This document shows, piece after piece, positions 1 through 6,602 of a stretch of 7,090 bases of DNA. The translations under genes were made by a program, and so were the position numbers. The notes beneath the pieces were generated by a model, which had not been told where the DNA came from, did not search any database, and worked only from the letters and a program-made list of their open reading frames with translations. This DNA is from G713 sp034717835. GTDB lineage: Bacteria > Chloroflexota > Anaerolineae > B4-G1 > SLSP01. The stretch is taken from the NCBI GenBank assembly GCA_034717835.1, contig JAYELZ010000004.1:1-7090 (forward strand). The letters run 5' to 3'. Numbering within the stretch: the first letter of the stretch is position 1; each line of letters opens with the position of its first letter.

Positions 1-810
1 TATGGCGTCGAGATGATGCGAGAGGGAAATCCTATCACGTTAAACCTGCTGAGAAAACTTCACGCTATACTAATGACAGACGTGCGAGGGCAGTGGCGCA
101 GTCCGGGAAAATTTAGAAATCAGATAGTCTACATCGGTCCACCCAATAGCCGCATAGCAGAAGCTACCTTTGTGCCGCCGGCTCAGAATGAGATGTTAGA
201 AGCACTTAGTCTGTGGGAACAATATCTGCACAGCACTTCAAATTTACCGCCTCTAATCCGATTAGGGTTAATTCACTATCAATTTGAGTCCATTCATCCA
301 TTTTTCGATGGCAACGGGCGTATTGGACGATTGTTGTTAGTCTTGCTCTTAATGAGCTGGGATTTGCTTCCACAACCCCTATTGTACCTGAGTGCATATT
401 TCGAGCACTACCGAAAAGATTACTACGACTTACTGCTAGCCGTCAGTCAGCGAGGAGCATGGGAGTCATGGTTGGTATATTTTCTGCGCGGGGTAACATA
501 TCAGAGCCAAGACGCGCTCCAGCGTGGACAAGCGTTACTTTCCCTCTATGAACATTACCGGCAGATTTATCAGAACTTGGGCAAAATCCAGGGAATGGTG
601 GATTTAATCTTCGAGAATCCATATCACATCACGGCAAAGACAGTGGTCAAGAAGTTAAGTGTCTCTAGTCCCACGGCTTATCATTATCTCACCACCCTGG
701 TCAAGAATGGCATTCTTCAACAGCGCTCAGATCGGCAGAAAAAACGTGTGTACGCAGCCGAAGTGGTGAAACGGATTATCGAAGCACCATTGTCGGAGGT
801 AGCAACATGA
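1..810 (+). CDS. Fic family protein (protein AMPylase type), 5'-truncated by window edge
   Basis: Fic enzymes typically transfer AMP from ATP to a hydroxyl of a target protein in the cytoplasm. Residues are numbered from the Met codon at base 13, but the frame is open to base 1 and family members usually run to about 370 residues, so roughly the first 100, including any Fic_N region with an inhibitory helix, lie outside the window. Visible parts: the flap (PGKFRNQIVYIG, residues 31-42); the complete catalytic motif HPFFDGNGRIGR (95-106), with His95, the acidic Asp99 and the GNGRxxR phosphate-binding residues; and a C-terminal winged-helix segment (about 193-255) that may bind DNA. All catalytic residues seen are intact. 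The stop overlaps the next start by ATGA, so the two are probably translationally coupled. Base composition is clearly more AT-rich than downstream, suggesting separate acquisition. The target is unknown. Confidence 0.94.
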   Translation, partial: YGVEMMREGNPITLNLLRKLHAILMTDVRGQWRSPGKFRNQIVYIGPPNSRIAEATFVPPAQNEMLEALSLWEQYLHSTSNLPPLIRLGLIHYQFESIHPFFDGNGRIGRLLLVLLLMSWDLLPQPLLYLSAYFEHYRKDYYDLLLAVSQRGAWESWLVYFLRGVTYQSQDALQRGQALLSLYEHYRQIYQNLGKIQGMVDLIFENPYHITAKTVVKKLSVSSPTAYHYLTTLVKNGILQQRSDRQKKRVYAAEVVKRIIEAPLSEVAT

Positions 811-2441
811 CTGATGAACTAGATCTTTTCTTCCCGCGCCCCCAACCGGTGAATCCGGCTCTTTTGGGCACGATTGTGAGCGGCAGTTTGAGCAGGGGCT
901 TGGAGGCCAAACTTTCTCCGGCCCGGCTCATCGAAGGCATCGCGGTGGGCCGCTACGTGGTGATTCGCGGGCAGACTGACCGCCGTTTCTTCGGCATGAT
1001 CACCGACGTGGTCTTGGAAACACGCCACCCGGAGGTTGAACAAAATCCACCTGGCGATCCGGCGGGCTTTCTGGCGCAGGTTTACCAGGGCATTCTCACC
1101 TACGGCCGCGTCCACATCACCCCGATGTTGGTGCTGGATGCCCAAAACGAGATACGTCCCGCCAAGACCGTCCCCGCGCATTTCACCCACGCTTACGATG
1201 CTACGCCGGAGGAGGTCGCGGAGATCTTCGGCGACGCTGACGAGCCGGGCTATTTCTACATCGGCGAGCCGCTGGAGATGGAAGGCACGCGCATCGCGTT
1301 GGATTTGCAGCGCTTTGTGGAACGTTCCAGCGGGGTTTTTGGCAAAAGTGGCACCGGCAAGACCTTCCTCACCCGCATGTTGCTGGCAGGCATTATCCAG
1401 GAGCGGGTCGCGGTCAACCTGATCTTCGATATGCACAACGAGTATGGCTGGAAGAGCAAGGATGAAGCCAACCAGGACGTGAAAGGGCTACGCCAACTCT
1501 TCTACGATGGGCGCGTGAGCGTCTTCACCCTGGACCCGGAATCGTCACGGCGGCGGGGCAGCAAAGTAGATTACACTATCCGCATCGGCTATGACCAACT
1601 GGACCCGGAGGATCTGGAGATGTTGGCCCCGCTCTTCGGCTTCACCGACGTGCAGACCAACGCGCTTTACATGCTCCGCCGCCGGCTGGGCCGGGATTGG
1701 GTGCGCCGGCTCCTCTCAGAGGAACCGGACGAGGGCCTGGAAGCCTTGAGCGACGACAACCAAATCCATGAAGGGACTTTGGGCGCTATCCAGCGCAAGC
1801 TGATGCAATTACACCGCTTTGGCTTTTTGGTGGACAAGGCCCCTGACGAACCTATCGGACGGATTTTGGATTACATCAACAGCGGCAAGAGCGTGGTTTT
1901 GGAATTTGGTCGCTATGGGAATGCGCTGGAGGCTTACATTTTGGTGGCGAACTACATCACGCGCCGCATCCATCGCGCCTACGTGAATCGCAAGGAGGCT
2001 GCGCTGGGCGGACAGGGCCAGGAGCCGCGCCCGCTAATTATCACCATTGAAGAAGCCCACAAGTTCTTAGATCCGGCGATTGCGCGCCATACGATCTTCG
2101 GCACTATTGCGCGAGAGATGCGCAAGTACAACGTCACTTTGCTGGTGGTGGATCAGCGCCCTAGCGGTATTGACCCGGAGGTGATGAGCCAGATCGGCAC
2201 GCGCGTCACCGCGCTGCTGGACGAGGAGAGCGACATCCGCGCGGTGCTCTCTGGCGTGGCGGGCACTTCCACCTTGCGCGAGGTGCTGGCCCGCCTAGAG
2301 ACGAAGCAGCAGGCGCTCTTGATCGGGCACGCCGTCCCCATGCCGATTGTCATCCATACCCGCGATTACCGTGAGCTCTACGCGGAGATTGCAGGGCATG
2401 CGGTGAACGTGGCAGAAGGCGCGGCGGCGCTCTACAGGTAA
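807..2441 (+). CDS. HerA-like DNA translocase/helicase ATPase (DUF87 family)
   Basis: HerA proteins are hexameric FtsK/HerA-superfamily ATPases that pump double-stranded DNA. They usually pair with NurA nuclease in end resection or with effector proteins in defence systems. This 544-residue protein has a beta-rich N-terminal region (about 18-75) resembling the HAS barrel, then Walker A GKSGTGKT (179-186), the DMHNEYG segment (208-214) typical of HerA, a hydrophobic Walker B strand ending in glutamates (LIITIEEAHKFLD, 410-422), a polar sensor in VVDQRPSG (447-454) and a candidate arginine finger near Arg466 (IGTRVTALL). The length is typical and no key residue is missing. The start is supported by GGAGGT at 795-800, six bases before ATG. 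It overlaps the Fic stop by four bases. No NurA gene is visible in this window. The stop is doubled (TAATAG). Confidence 0.95.
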   Translation: MTDELDLFFPRPQPVNPALLGTIVSGSLSRGLEAKLSPARLIEGIAVGRYVVIRGQTDRRFFGMITDVVLETRHPEVEQNPPGDPAGFLAQVYQGILTYGRVHITPMLVLDAQNEIRPAKTVPAHFTHAYDATPEEVAEIFGDADEPGYFYIGEPLEMEGTRIALDLQRFVERSSGVFGKSGTGKTFLTRMLLAGIIQERVAVNLIFDMHNEYGWKSKDEANQDVKGLRQLFYDGRVSVFTLDPESSRRRGSKVDYTIRIGYDQLDPEDLEMLAPLFGFTDVQTNALYMLRRRLGRDWVRRLLSEEPDEGLEALSDDNQIHEGTLGAIQRKLMQLHRFGFLVDKAPDEPIGRILDYINSGKSVVLEFGRYGNALEAYILVANYITRRIHRAYVNRKEAALGGQGQEPRPLIITIEEAHKFLDPAIARHTIFGTIAREMRKYNVTLLVVDQRPSGIDPEVMSQIGTRVTALLDEESDIRAVLSGVAGTSTLREVLARLETKQQALLIGHAVPMPIVIHTRDYRELYAEIAGHAVNVAEGAAALYR

Positions 2442-2444
2442 TAG

Positions 2445-2468
2445 CAGTAGACGGTAGACAGTAGACAG
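2445..2468 (+). repeat. Degenerate heptamer tandem repeat
   Basis: Three full seven-base units, CAGTAGA, CGGTAGA and CAGTAGA, are followed by a partial CAG, directly after the double stop of the HerA gene. The repeat runs into the G-rich ribosome binding site of the next gene. It looks like one of the microrepeats that fill short intergenic gaps in some bacterial genomes. No function can be assigned. Confidence 0.75.
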
Positions 2469-2474
2469 GGGGAG
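2468..2474 (+). promoter_or_regulatory. Ribosome binding site that fixes a TTG start
   Basis: GGGGGAG ends six bases before TTG at 2481. The following reading frame contains no ATG codon at all, so this site decides the start. Confidence 0.75.
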
Positions 2475-2480
2475 TTAATT

Positions 2481-3080
2481 TTGAAAGCAGAAGTTTACGT
2501 CATACATCAGCGGTTAGAAACCCATCCACTCATCAAAGCGTTGTACATCCTCTATTGCCGGCTACGGGAGGACGGGTTGCACATCACCGGCTTATGGCTC
2601 CGGGATAAAATACTACGGAATATCCAAGGTGTTTCGCCGCAGTCGCTCAGCCAGATAACTCCGCGGCTCTATGTGGGTGGGCAACAGCGGAAACACGGGC
2701 TGCCCCGCCTGGAAGCACGCGGCATCCAGGCGGTGGTCAACTTGCGCGGTGAATCTGATGACGCTGCGCGTGGTGTGGCACCGGAACATTACCTCTGGTT
2801 GCCAACCACGGATGACGCTCCGCCCACGGTGGAAAAGTTAGCTCGCGCGGCTACTTTCATCACCGCGCAGATAGCCGCCGGACGGGGCGTTTACATTCAT
2901 TGTGCCGTCGGCGTAGGACGCGCTCCCACCACTGCCGCCGCCTATCTCGTCAGCACGGGGGTTAGCCCGGCAGAAGCTTGGGCCGCCATCCGCCGGGGCC
3001 GCCCCTTCATCCGCCCGACGCCGCCACAAATAGAGATTGTGAGTAGTTTTGCACAGTACTTGGCAACAGAGAAGGAATAA
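2481..3080 (+). CDS. Dual-specificity-type (cysteine-dependent) protein phosphatase
   Basis: The 199-residue product carries the cysteine phosphatase signature HCAVGVGRAPT: nucleophile Cys141, phosphate-binding loop CX5R ending at Arg147, and a following Thr in place of the frequent Ser. It is preceded by the ITPRLYVGGQ entry strand (59-68) typical of dual-specificity phosphatases and by TTDDAPPT (109-116), where Asp111 or Asp112 should be the general acid. The C-terminal helix pattern (PAEAWAAIRRGRPFIRP) also fits. It probably removes phosphate from Ser/Thr/Tyr residues in the cytoplasm, although some relatives act on phosphoinositides or nucleotides. About 55 extra N-terminal residues (HPLIKALYILYCRLRE and following) form a predicted amphipathic helical stretch of unknown role. 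The start is TTG with a strong ribosome binding site. It lies 39 bases after HerA and 4 bases before the next gene, so it is likely in the same operon. Confidence 0.9.
   Translation: MKAEVYVIHQRLETHPLIKALYILYCRLREDGLHITGLWLRDKILRNIQGVSPQSLSQITPRLYVGGQQRKHGLPRLEARGIQAVVNLRGESDDAARGVAPEHYLWLPTTDDAPPTVEKLARAATFITAQIAAGRGVYIHCAVGVGRAPTTAAAYLVSTGVSPAEAWAAIRRGRPFIRPTPPQIEIVSSFAQYLATEKE
3072..3076 (+). promoter_or_regulatory. Ribosome binding site that fixes the start at 3085
   Basis: AAGGA sits eight bases before ATG 3085. An in-frame ATG at 3049 would extend the protein into the phosphatase gene but lacks a comparable site, so 3085 is preferred. Confidence 0.65.
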
Positions 3081-3084
3081 AATC

Positions 3085-3405
3085 ATGGCAGAAGAACGCT
3101 GGCAACTGGCAATAGAACGTATCACTTCCGACCCGGCTCTGACCGGGGAACTCACGGATCAAGAAGCCATACTCTTACTGCGTTGGGCGGAGGGCGAGGT
3201 GACGGCGTTGGTGGCCGCGACCACCGATATGTCTGAAGAAGCTGCCTGGGAGCAACTGTCGCCCCAACTCCGCGCCCTGCGGCGTAAAATGCGCCGGCTG
3301 GCTAAAATAGTCGCCGCGCAACCTGAGCCGCTGGTCGCGTTACAAAATCTATTGGGGGATTCCGACAAGTACCCGCTATGCGTGATTAGCAAAAAGACTG
3401 AGTAA
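3085..3405 (+). CDS. Hypothetical 106-residue helical protein
   Basis: I do not recognise a family. The predicted product is soluble and rich in Glu, Ala, Leu and Arg. An acidic N-terminal half contains LTDQEAILLLRWAEGEVTAL (residues about 19-38) and a central helix starts at MSEEAAWEQL. A strongly basic patch follows, RALRRKMRRLAK (about 63-74), then a short tail ending CVISKKTE. It has no signal peptide, membrane segment or obvious catalytic motif. The alternating acidic and basic helices suggest a small helical bundle that could bind a protein or nucleic acid. It begins four bases after the phosphatase stop with its own Shine-Dalgarno sequence, so co-expression with that phosphatase is likely. 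GC content and codon use resemble its neighbours, which supports a real gene. Confidence 0.75.
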   Translation: MAEERWQLAIERITSDPALTGELTDQEAILLLRWAEGEVTALVAATTDMSEEAAWEQLSPQLRALRRKMRRLAKIVAAQPEPLVALQNLLGDSDKYPLCVISKKTE

Positions 3406-3449
3406 TTATCATCTGGATGCGTTTCAAATGAGTTGAGAGTTCTGTCCGA

Positions 3450-3490
3450 GTTGCGTATGCCGTGAAGCTTCTCCAAACGGAACACGCAAC
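3450..3490. repeat. Long imperfect palindrome / hairpin upstream of PLD gene
   Basis: GTTGCGT (3450-3456) pairs perfectly with ACGCAAC (3484-3490). Inside, CCGT (3460-3463) pairs with ACGG (3477-3480), separated from the outer stem by a 3x3 internal loop. The apical loop contains the palindrome GAAGCTTC (3464-3471). No T-run follows, so it is not a standard terminator. It could be an operator or a structured leader for the phospholipase D gene. Confidence 0.6.
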
Positions 3491-3540
3491 CCGCTACCAG
3501 AAATTCAGCCGCAATGAAACACACCCTTATCATATTTTAA

Positions 3541-3546
3541 AAGGAG
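3541..3546 (+). promoter_or_regulatory. Ribosome binding site that fixes the start at 3552
   Basis: AAGGAG lies five bases before ATG 3552. The alternative in-frame ATG at 3462 falls inside the hairpin and has no such site. A TATCAT hexamer at 3528-3533 just upstream resembles a -10 box but has no good -35 partner. Confidence 0.7.
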
Positions 3547-3551
3547 CAATT

Positions 3552-4649
3552 ATGGCATCCAAAGGTAAACGACTAGGCTGGAAAGAGTTTCTGCTCTCCC
3601 TCTTCTTGATCATCTGCTTGTGGGCCGCGCAGGAATTCTTAGGTATCGATCTGCTGGATTCCGGCGGCAGTTCCGTGGTCAACGAACCGCAAGGCGGCAT
3701 TCAGATCGCCTTCACCGCGCCCCTTTACCCCGACGAGGAAGCCAATCGCTCCGGGGGGTTGGATGCGAATCTGGCCACGGCCATTGGAAGCGCCATCCGC
3801 AGCGTGGATGTGGCGGCCTATGACTTTGATTTGCTGCGCGTGGCCGACGCGCTGGTCGCGGCGCAACAACGCGGCGTGACGGTGCGGCTGGTAACGGACA
3901 ACGATTACGCGGACGAAGCCGGTACAGTCCGCGTGGAGCAAGCGGGGATTCCCGTAGTCACCGATGACCGAGATCCGTTTATGCACAATAAATTCGTGGT
4001 CATTGATGAGCATCTGATCTGGACCGGCTCCTGGAATCTCACCAATAACGGCACTTACCGCAACAATAACAACGTCGTGATGCTGGAATCAGAGGCATTG
4101 GCGGAAAATTACACGGTGGAGTTCGAGGAGCTGTTCACCGCGCAGCAATTCGGAGCAAGCTCCCCGGAGAACACGCCGCATCCGCAAGTGAAGATCGGCG
4201 GCACGTTGGTGGAAACTTATTTTGCTCCTGAAGAGGATATTCAGAGCAGAATCGTCTCGCTGCTGGAAGAAGCGCAGAGCAGCGTAGAGTTCATGGCTTT
4301 TACAATCACCGACAACGAAATCTCCAAAGCCCTGAACCACATAGCGCGTGCGGGCGTGACGGTCCGCGGGGTAGTGGAGACCCGTAACGTGAAGGGTAGC
4401 GGCTCTGACGTGGAAGCGCTACGCGCGGCCGGTATCAGCGTGCTGGCCGATGGCAATCCCTACGCTATGCACCATAAAGTCATCATTATAGATAAAGCCG
4501 TAGTGATCACCGGCTCCTACAACTTCTCGCGCAGCGCAGCCGAAAAGAACGATGAGAATGTCCTGATCATTCATAACTCAGCAATTGCTGCGGATTATAC
4601 AGCCGAGTTTCAACGTGTTTACCAACAAGCAGAGGAGGCAGCCCCATGA
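3552..4649 (+). CDS. Membrane-anchored phospholipase D superfamily protein, two HKD motifs
   Basis: PLD superfamily enzymes cut or transfer phosphodiester bonds in phospholipids or nucleic acids through a covalent phosphohistidine. This 365-residue protein starts with a short basic stretch and one hydrophobic helix (about 12-30), most likely a signal anchor that puts the enzyme outside the membrane. Two PLD repeats follow. The first has HNKFVVID (His145, Lys147, Asp152) and GSWNLTNNG (159-167). The second has HHKVIIID (His307, Lys309, Asp314) and GSYNFSRSA (321-329). Each also has the downstream Asn/Glu-type partner segment (NNNNVVM, NDENVLI). Both active-site halves are complete, so one chain can form a full catalytic centre. 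The compact layout resembles Nuc-type nucleases and short cardiolipin-synthase-like proteins, and the substrate cannot be decided. The stop overlaps the PDZ gene start by ATGA. Confidence 0.93.
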   Translation: MASKGKRLGWKEFLLSLFLIICLWAAQEFLGIDLLDSGGSSVVNEPQGGIQIAFTAPLYPDEEANRSGGLDANLATAIGSAIRSVDVAAYDFDLLRVADALVAAQQRGVTVRLVTDNDYADEAGTVRVEQAGIPVVTDDRDPFMHNKFVVIDEHLIWTGSWNLTNNGTYRNNNNVVMLESEALAENYTVEFEELFTAQQFGASSPENTPHPQVKIGGTLVETYFAPEEDIQSRIVSLLEEAQSSVEFMAFTITDNEISKALNHIARAGVTVRGVVETRNVKGSGSDVEALRAAGISVLADGNPYAMHHKVIIIDKAVVITGSYNFSRSAAEKNDENVLIIHNSAIAADYTAEFQRVYQQAEEAAP

Positions 4650-5188
4650 ACGACAGAGTAAATGGTTGGAAAGTATTGGCCTTGGTTTTGATAGCCTTGT
4701 GGCTATTGCTCGCGTGTTGCTTTAGTGGTACCTTCTTCGGCGGATTGATAGGTTACCAGCTGGGGCAGAGGATATCCATAACTCAAAACTATGGGGCTAT
4801 GCGCCCGGAGACACCCTGGATGCCCACTCCCGACGCACCGCCGGAATGGCAGCCCTTCACTCCGCCCACAGAAGATGATGCCTGGTTGGGTGTGGCTTAC
4901 GAAATGACCGGCGAGGGAGCGAAAATCTTGCAAGTCCTCGTCGATACTCCCGCCGAGGAGGCGGGGCTAGAGTTTGGCGATGTAATTGCTAAAGTGGACG
5001 ACTTGGCCGTCACCGAATTTACTCCGCTGGGCGATATCATCCTCAAGCATCAACCAGGGGATGAGATAGAGCTCCTGGTTCTCCGTGACGACGAGGAATT
5101 AGAGATCAACGTATGTCTGGGACACCGCCCGGCTAACATGTCGCTGGAGGAACCTTTCCAGATGCCGCCCATCCCTGGTGAGGGGTAG
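4646..5188 (+). CDS. Membrane-anchored PDZ-domain protein without a protease domain
   Basis: The 180-residue product has a hydrophobic N-terminal segment (about 9-37) ending in a Gly/Phe-rich stretch, then a Pro-rich linker (about 55-76), then one PDZ domain (about 79-160). The PDZ starts with the carboxylate-binding-loop-like WLGVAY and has the usual PAEEAGLEFGDVIAKVDD core (102-119) followed by PGDEIELLVLRD. Such domains bind C-terminal or extended peptides. In bacteria they are usually attached to HtrA, Tsp or site-2 proteases, but no Ser/His/Asp protease triad or HExxH motif is present here. LLACC at 21-25 is lipobox-like but has Leu at -2, so lipidation is uncertain. A strong AGAGGAGG (4631-4638) precedes the start, and the overlap with the PLD gene implies coupled translation. 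It may position or regulate the PLD protein at the outer face of the membrane; that role is inferred. Confidence 0.92.
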   Translation: MNDRVNGWKVLALVLIALWLLLACCFSGTFFGGLIGYQLGQRISITQNYGAMRPETPWMPTPDAPPEWQPFTPPTEDDAWLGVAYEMTGEGAKILQVLVDTPAEEAGLEFGDVIAKVDDLAVTEFTPLGDIILKHQPGDEIELLVLRDDEELEINVCLGHRPANMSLEEPFQMPPIPGEG

Positions 5189-5232
5189 ATTGTGAAATTG
5201 ACATTTTGATTCTCGTGCATGTCGTGGCTACG

Positions 5233-5277
5233 GGTGGAAAAGCCTAAGGGGAGAATTAAAACTAGTATCTTTTCACC
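5233..5277. repeat. Imperfect inverted repeat in the PDZ-glycosyltransferase gap
   Basis: GGTG-G-AAAAG (5233-5242) pairs with CTTTTCACC (5269-5277): nine base pairs with one bulged G, around a 26-base loop. It lies between the PDZ gene and the glycosyltransferase gene. No T-run follows, so termination is not clearly indicated. Confidence 0.45.
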
Positions 5278-5295
5278 AAGTCTCGTAGTGAAGTT

Positions 5296-5311
5296 CGGGT
5301 GGCTGTACCCG
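5296..5311. repeat. Short hairpin CGGGT/ACCCG
   Basis: CGGGT (5296-5300) and ACCCG (5307-5311) form a five-base-pair stem with a six-base loop, extendable by G-T pairs. The CGGGTGG at its left arm is also present at 5231-5237, making a direct repeat across the gap. Confidence 0.4.
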
Positions 5312-5426
5312 GGTAATCGCAGCAACAACATGGCTTTCGTTGAAACAAGTGGGGAGAATCCGCATCCTCTCCGCCGCAGAATTTTTAGCTGACTTGAGGT
5401 AACCCTCCCGGAGCAGAACAGCTACC

Positions 5427-6602
5427 ATGAAAATTGTAATGCTCGGCCCTTTTGGGTTGCGTCCGCGCGGCACGATGAGTGTCCGCGCGCTGCCGCTGGC
5501 CCGCGCGCTGGTCAAGCGCGGGCACGTGGTCACGATGCTACTGCCGCCCTGGCAGAACCCGGAAGACGCTGGACGCTCCTGGGTAGACGCCGGTGTCCGC
5601 ATTGAGAATTTGTCGCTGCCCGCGCGCGTGCCGGGTTGGTTTCATCTACGGTTAGCGACCGCCTTAGCCCGCCGCGCCTGTGAACTACAACCAGATCTGG
5701 TCTACGCTTTCAAGCCCAAGGCCTATGCCGGCTTGGCCCATTGGCTGCTGGCACATTTTTCCACGCTGCCGGTCATCGTCGATACCGATGATTGGGAAGG
5801 CCCTGGCGGTTGGAACGACCTCAATCCCTATCCTCGGCTGCTCAAATGGTTCTTTGTCTGGCAAGAGCGCTGGGGGTTACGGCGCGCGGCCGCCGTCACC
5901 GTCGCCAGCCGCGCGCTCCAAACGCTGACGTGGGCGCAGGGCGTGGCACCGGAGCGCGTACACTATCTGCCCAACGGGGTGATTGCTAGACCGGCCGCCT
6001 CTGCCTCCGCTTACGAAACCAGTCCCCGGCCTACACTCTTGCTCTACACACGCTTCTTCGAGTACAAGGTGACGCGGCTCTGGCGCATCGTCGTGCGCGT
6101 AAAGGCTGCCCGTCCCGACATGCGACTCTGGGTGGTGGGCAAAGGCTTCTTTGCTGAGGAGCAGCTGTTGCTCCAGTTGGCCCGCGAGGCTGGTTGGCGC
6201 GTCACCGAGAAGACCCCCCCCGCGCCCATGGATGATCTGATCTACGCCGGACTGGCGCCCGCCGCCGCACTCCCCGCGCACTTTGCGCAGGCGGACGTGG
6301 CGCTCTATCCCTTCGACGACACGTTGATCAACCGCACCAAATGCCCGGTCAAATTGCTGGATCTGCTCGCCGCCGGCATCCCCGTGGTAGCCGAGGCGGT
6401 AGGGGAAATTCCCCAGATGATTTGCGCCGAGGAGACCGGTATCTTGGTGCCGCCGGGGGATGACGAGGCGTTCACAGCCGCTTTGTTGGCGTTGCTAGAC
6501 GACGAGCCCCGTTGTCTAGCGCTAGGAGCGCGAGCAGCCGCCGATGTGCGAGCACGTTTCTCCTGGGATCAGCTGGCGGCCAGAGTGGAGAGCGTATTTT
6601 AG
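5427..6602 (+). CDS. Glycosyltransferase, GT4-like (GT-B fold)
   Basis: The protein should transfer a sugar from a nucleotide donor to a polysaccharide, lipid or protein acceptor at the cytoplasmic face of the membrane. The 391 residues fit a complete GT-B enzyme. The N-terminal Rossmann half opens with MKIVMLGPFG and a Gly-rich loop (1-16), followed by RALPLARALVKRGHVVTML (20-38) and a DTDDWEG segment (119-125). The second half begins near PTLLLYTRFFEYK (202-214) and contains RLWVVGKG (233-240), CPVKLLDLLAAGIPVVAE (306-323) and TGILVPPGDDEAF (337-349), the nucleotide-sugar binding region of GT4-type enzymes. The classic EX7E pair is degenerate: Asp312 occupies the second position and Thr304 the first. 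No strong Shine-Dalgarno sequence sits close to ATG; GGAG at 5410-5413 is 13 bases away. It stands apart from its neighbours and probably has its own promoter. The sugar and acceptor are unknown. Confidence 0.93.
   Translation: MKIVMLGPFGLRPRGTMSVRALPLARALVKRGHVVTMLLPPWQNPEDAGRSWVDAGVRIENLSLPARVPGWFHLRLATALARRACELQPDLVYAFKPKAYAGLAHWLLAHFSTLPVIVDTDDWEGPGGWNDLNPYPRLLKWFFVWQERWGLRRAAAVTVASRALQTLTWAQGVAPERVHYLPNGVIARPAASASAYETSPRPTLLLYTRFFEYKVTRLWRIVVRVKAARPDMRLWVVGKGFFAEEQLLLQLAREAGWRVTEKTPPAPMDDLIYAGLAPAAALPAHFAQADVALYPFDDTLINRTKCPVKLLDLLAAGIPVVAEAVGEIPQMICAEETGILVPPGDDEAFTAALLALLDDEPRCLALGARAAADVRARFSWDQLAARVESVF

Noticed and set aside
819..1436. 205-residue open frame on the minus strand inside the HerA gene
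   Set aside because: It lies wholly within the HerA gene, whose Walker motifs prove the + strand reading, and its product has no recognisable domain. It is a by-product of high GC.
3049..3084. Earlier in-frame ATG for the small hypothetical protein
   Set aside because: It overlaps the phosphatase end and has no good ribosome binding site, whereas ATG 3085 has AAGGA eight bases upstream.
3433..3461. TTGAGA ... TATGCC promoter with a 17-base spacer
   Set aside because: The -10 matches only three of six positions and the site runs into the hairpin, so it was not called.
3462..3551. 30-residue N-terminal extension of the PLD protein
   Set aside because: The extension starts inside the hairpin and lacks a ribosome binding site. 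AAGGAG before ATG 3552 and the basic-then-hydrophobic anchor just after it favour 3552.
5198..5203. TTGACA, a perfect -35 hexamer after the PDZ gene
   Set aside because: No -10-like hexamer occurs 16-18 bases downstream, so it is probably chance.
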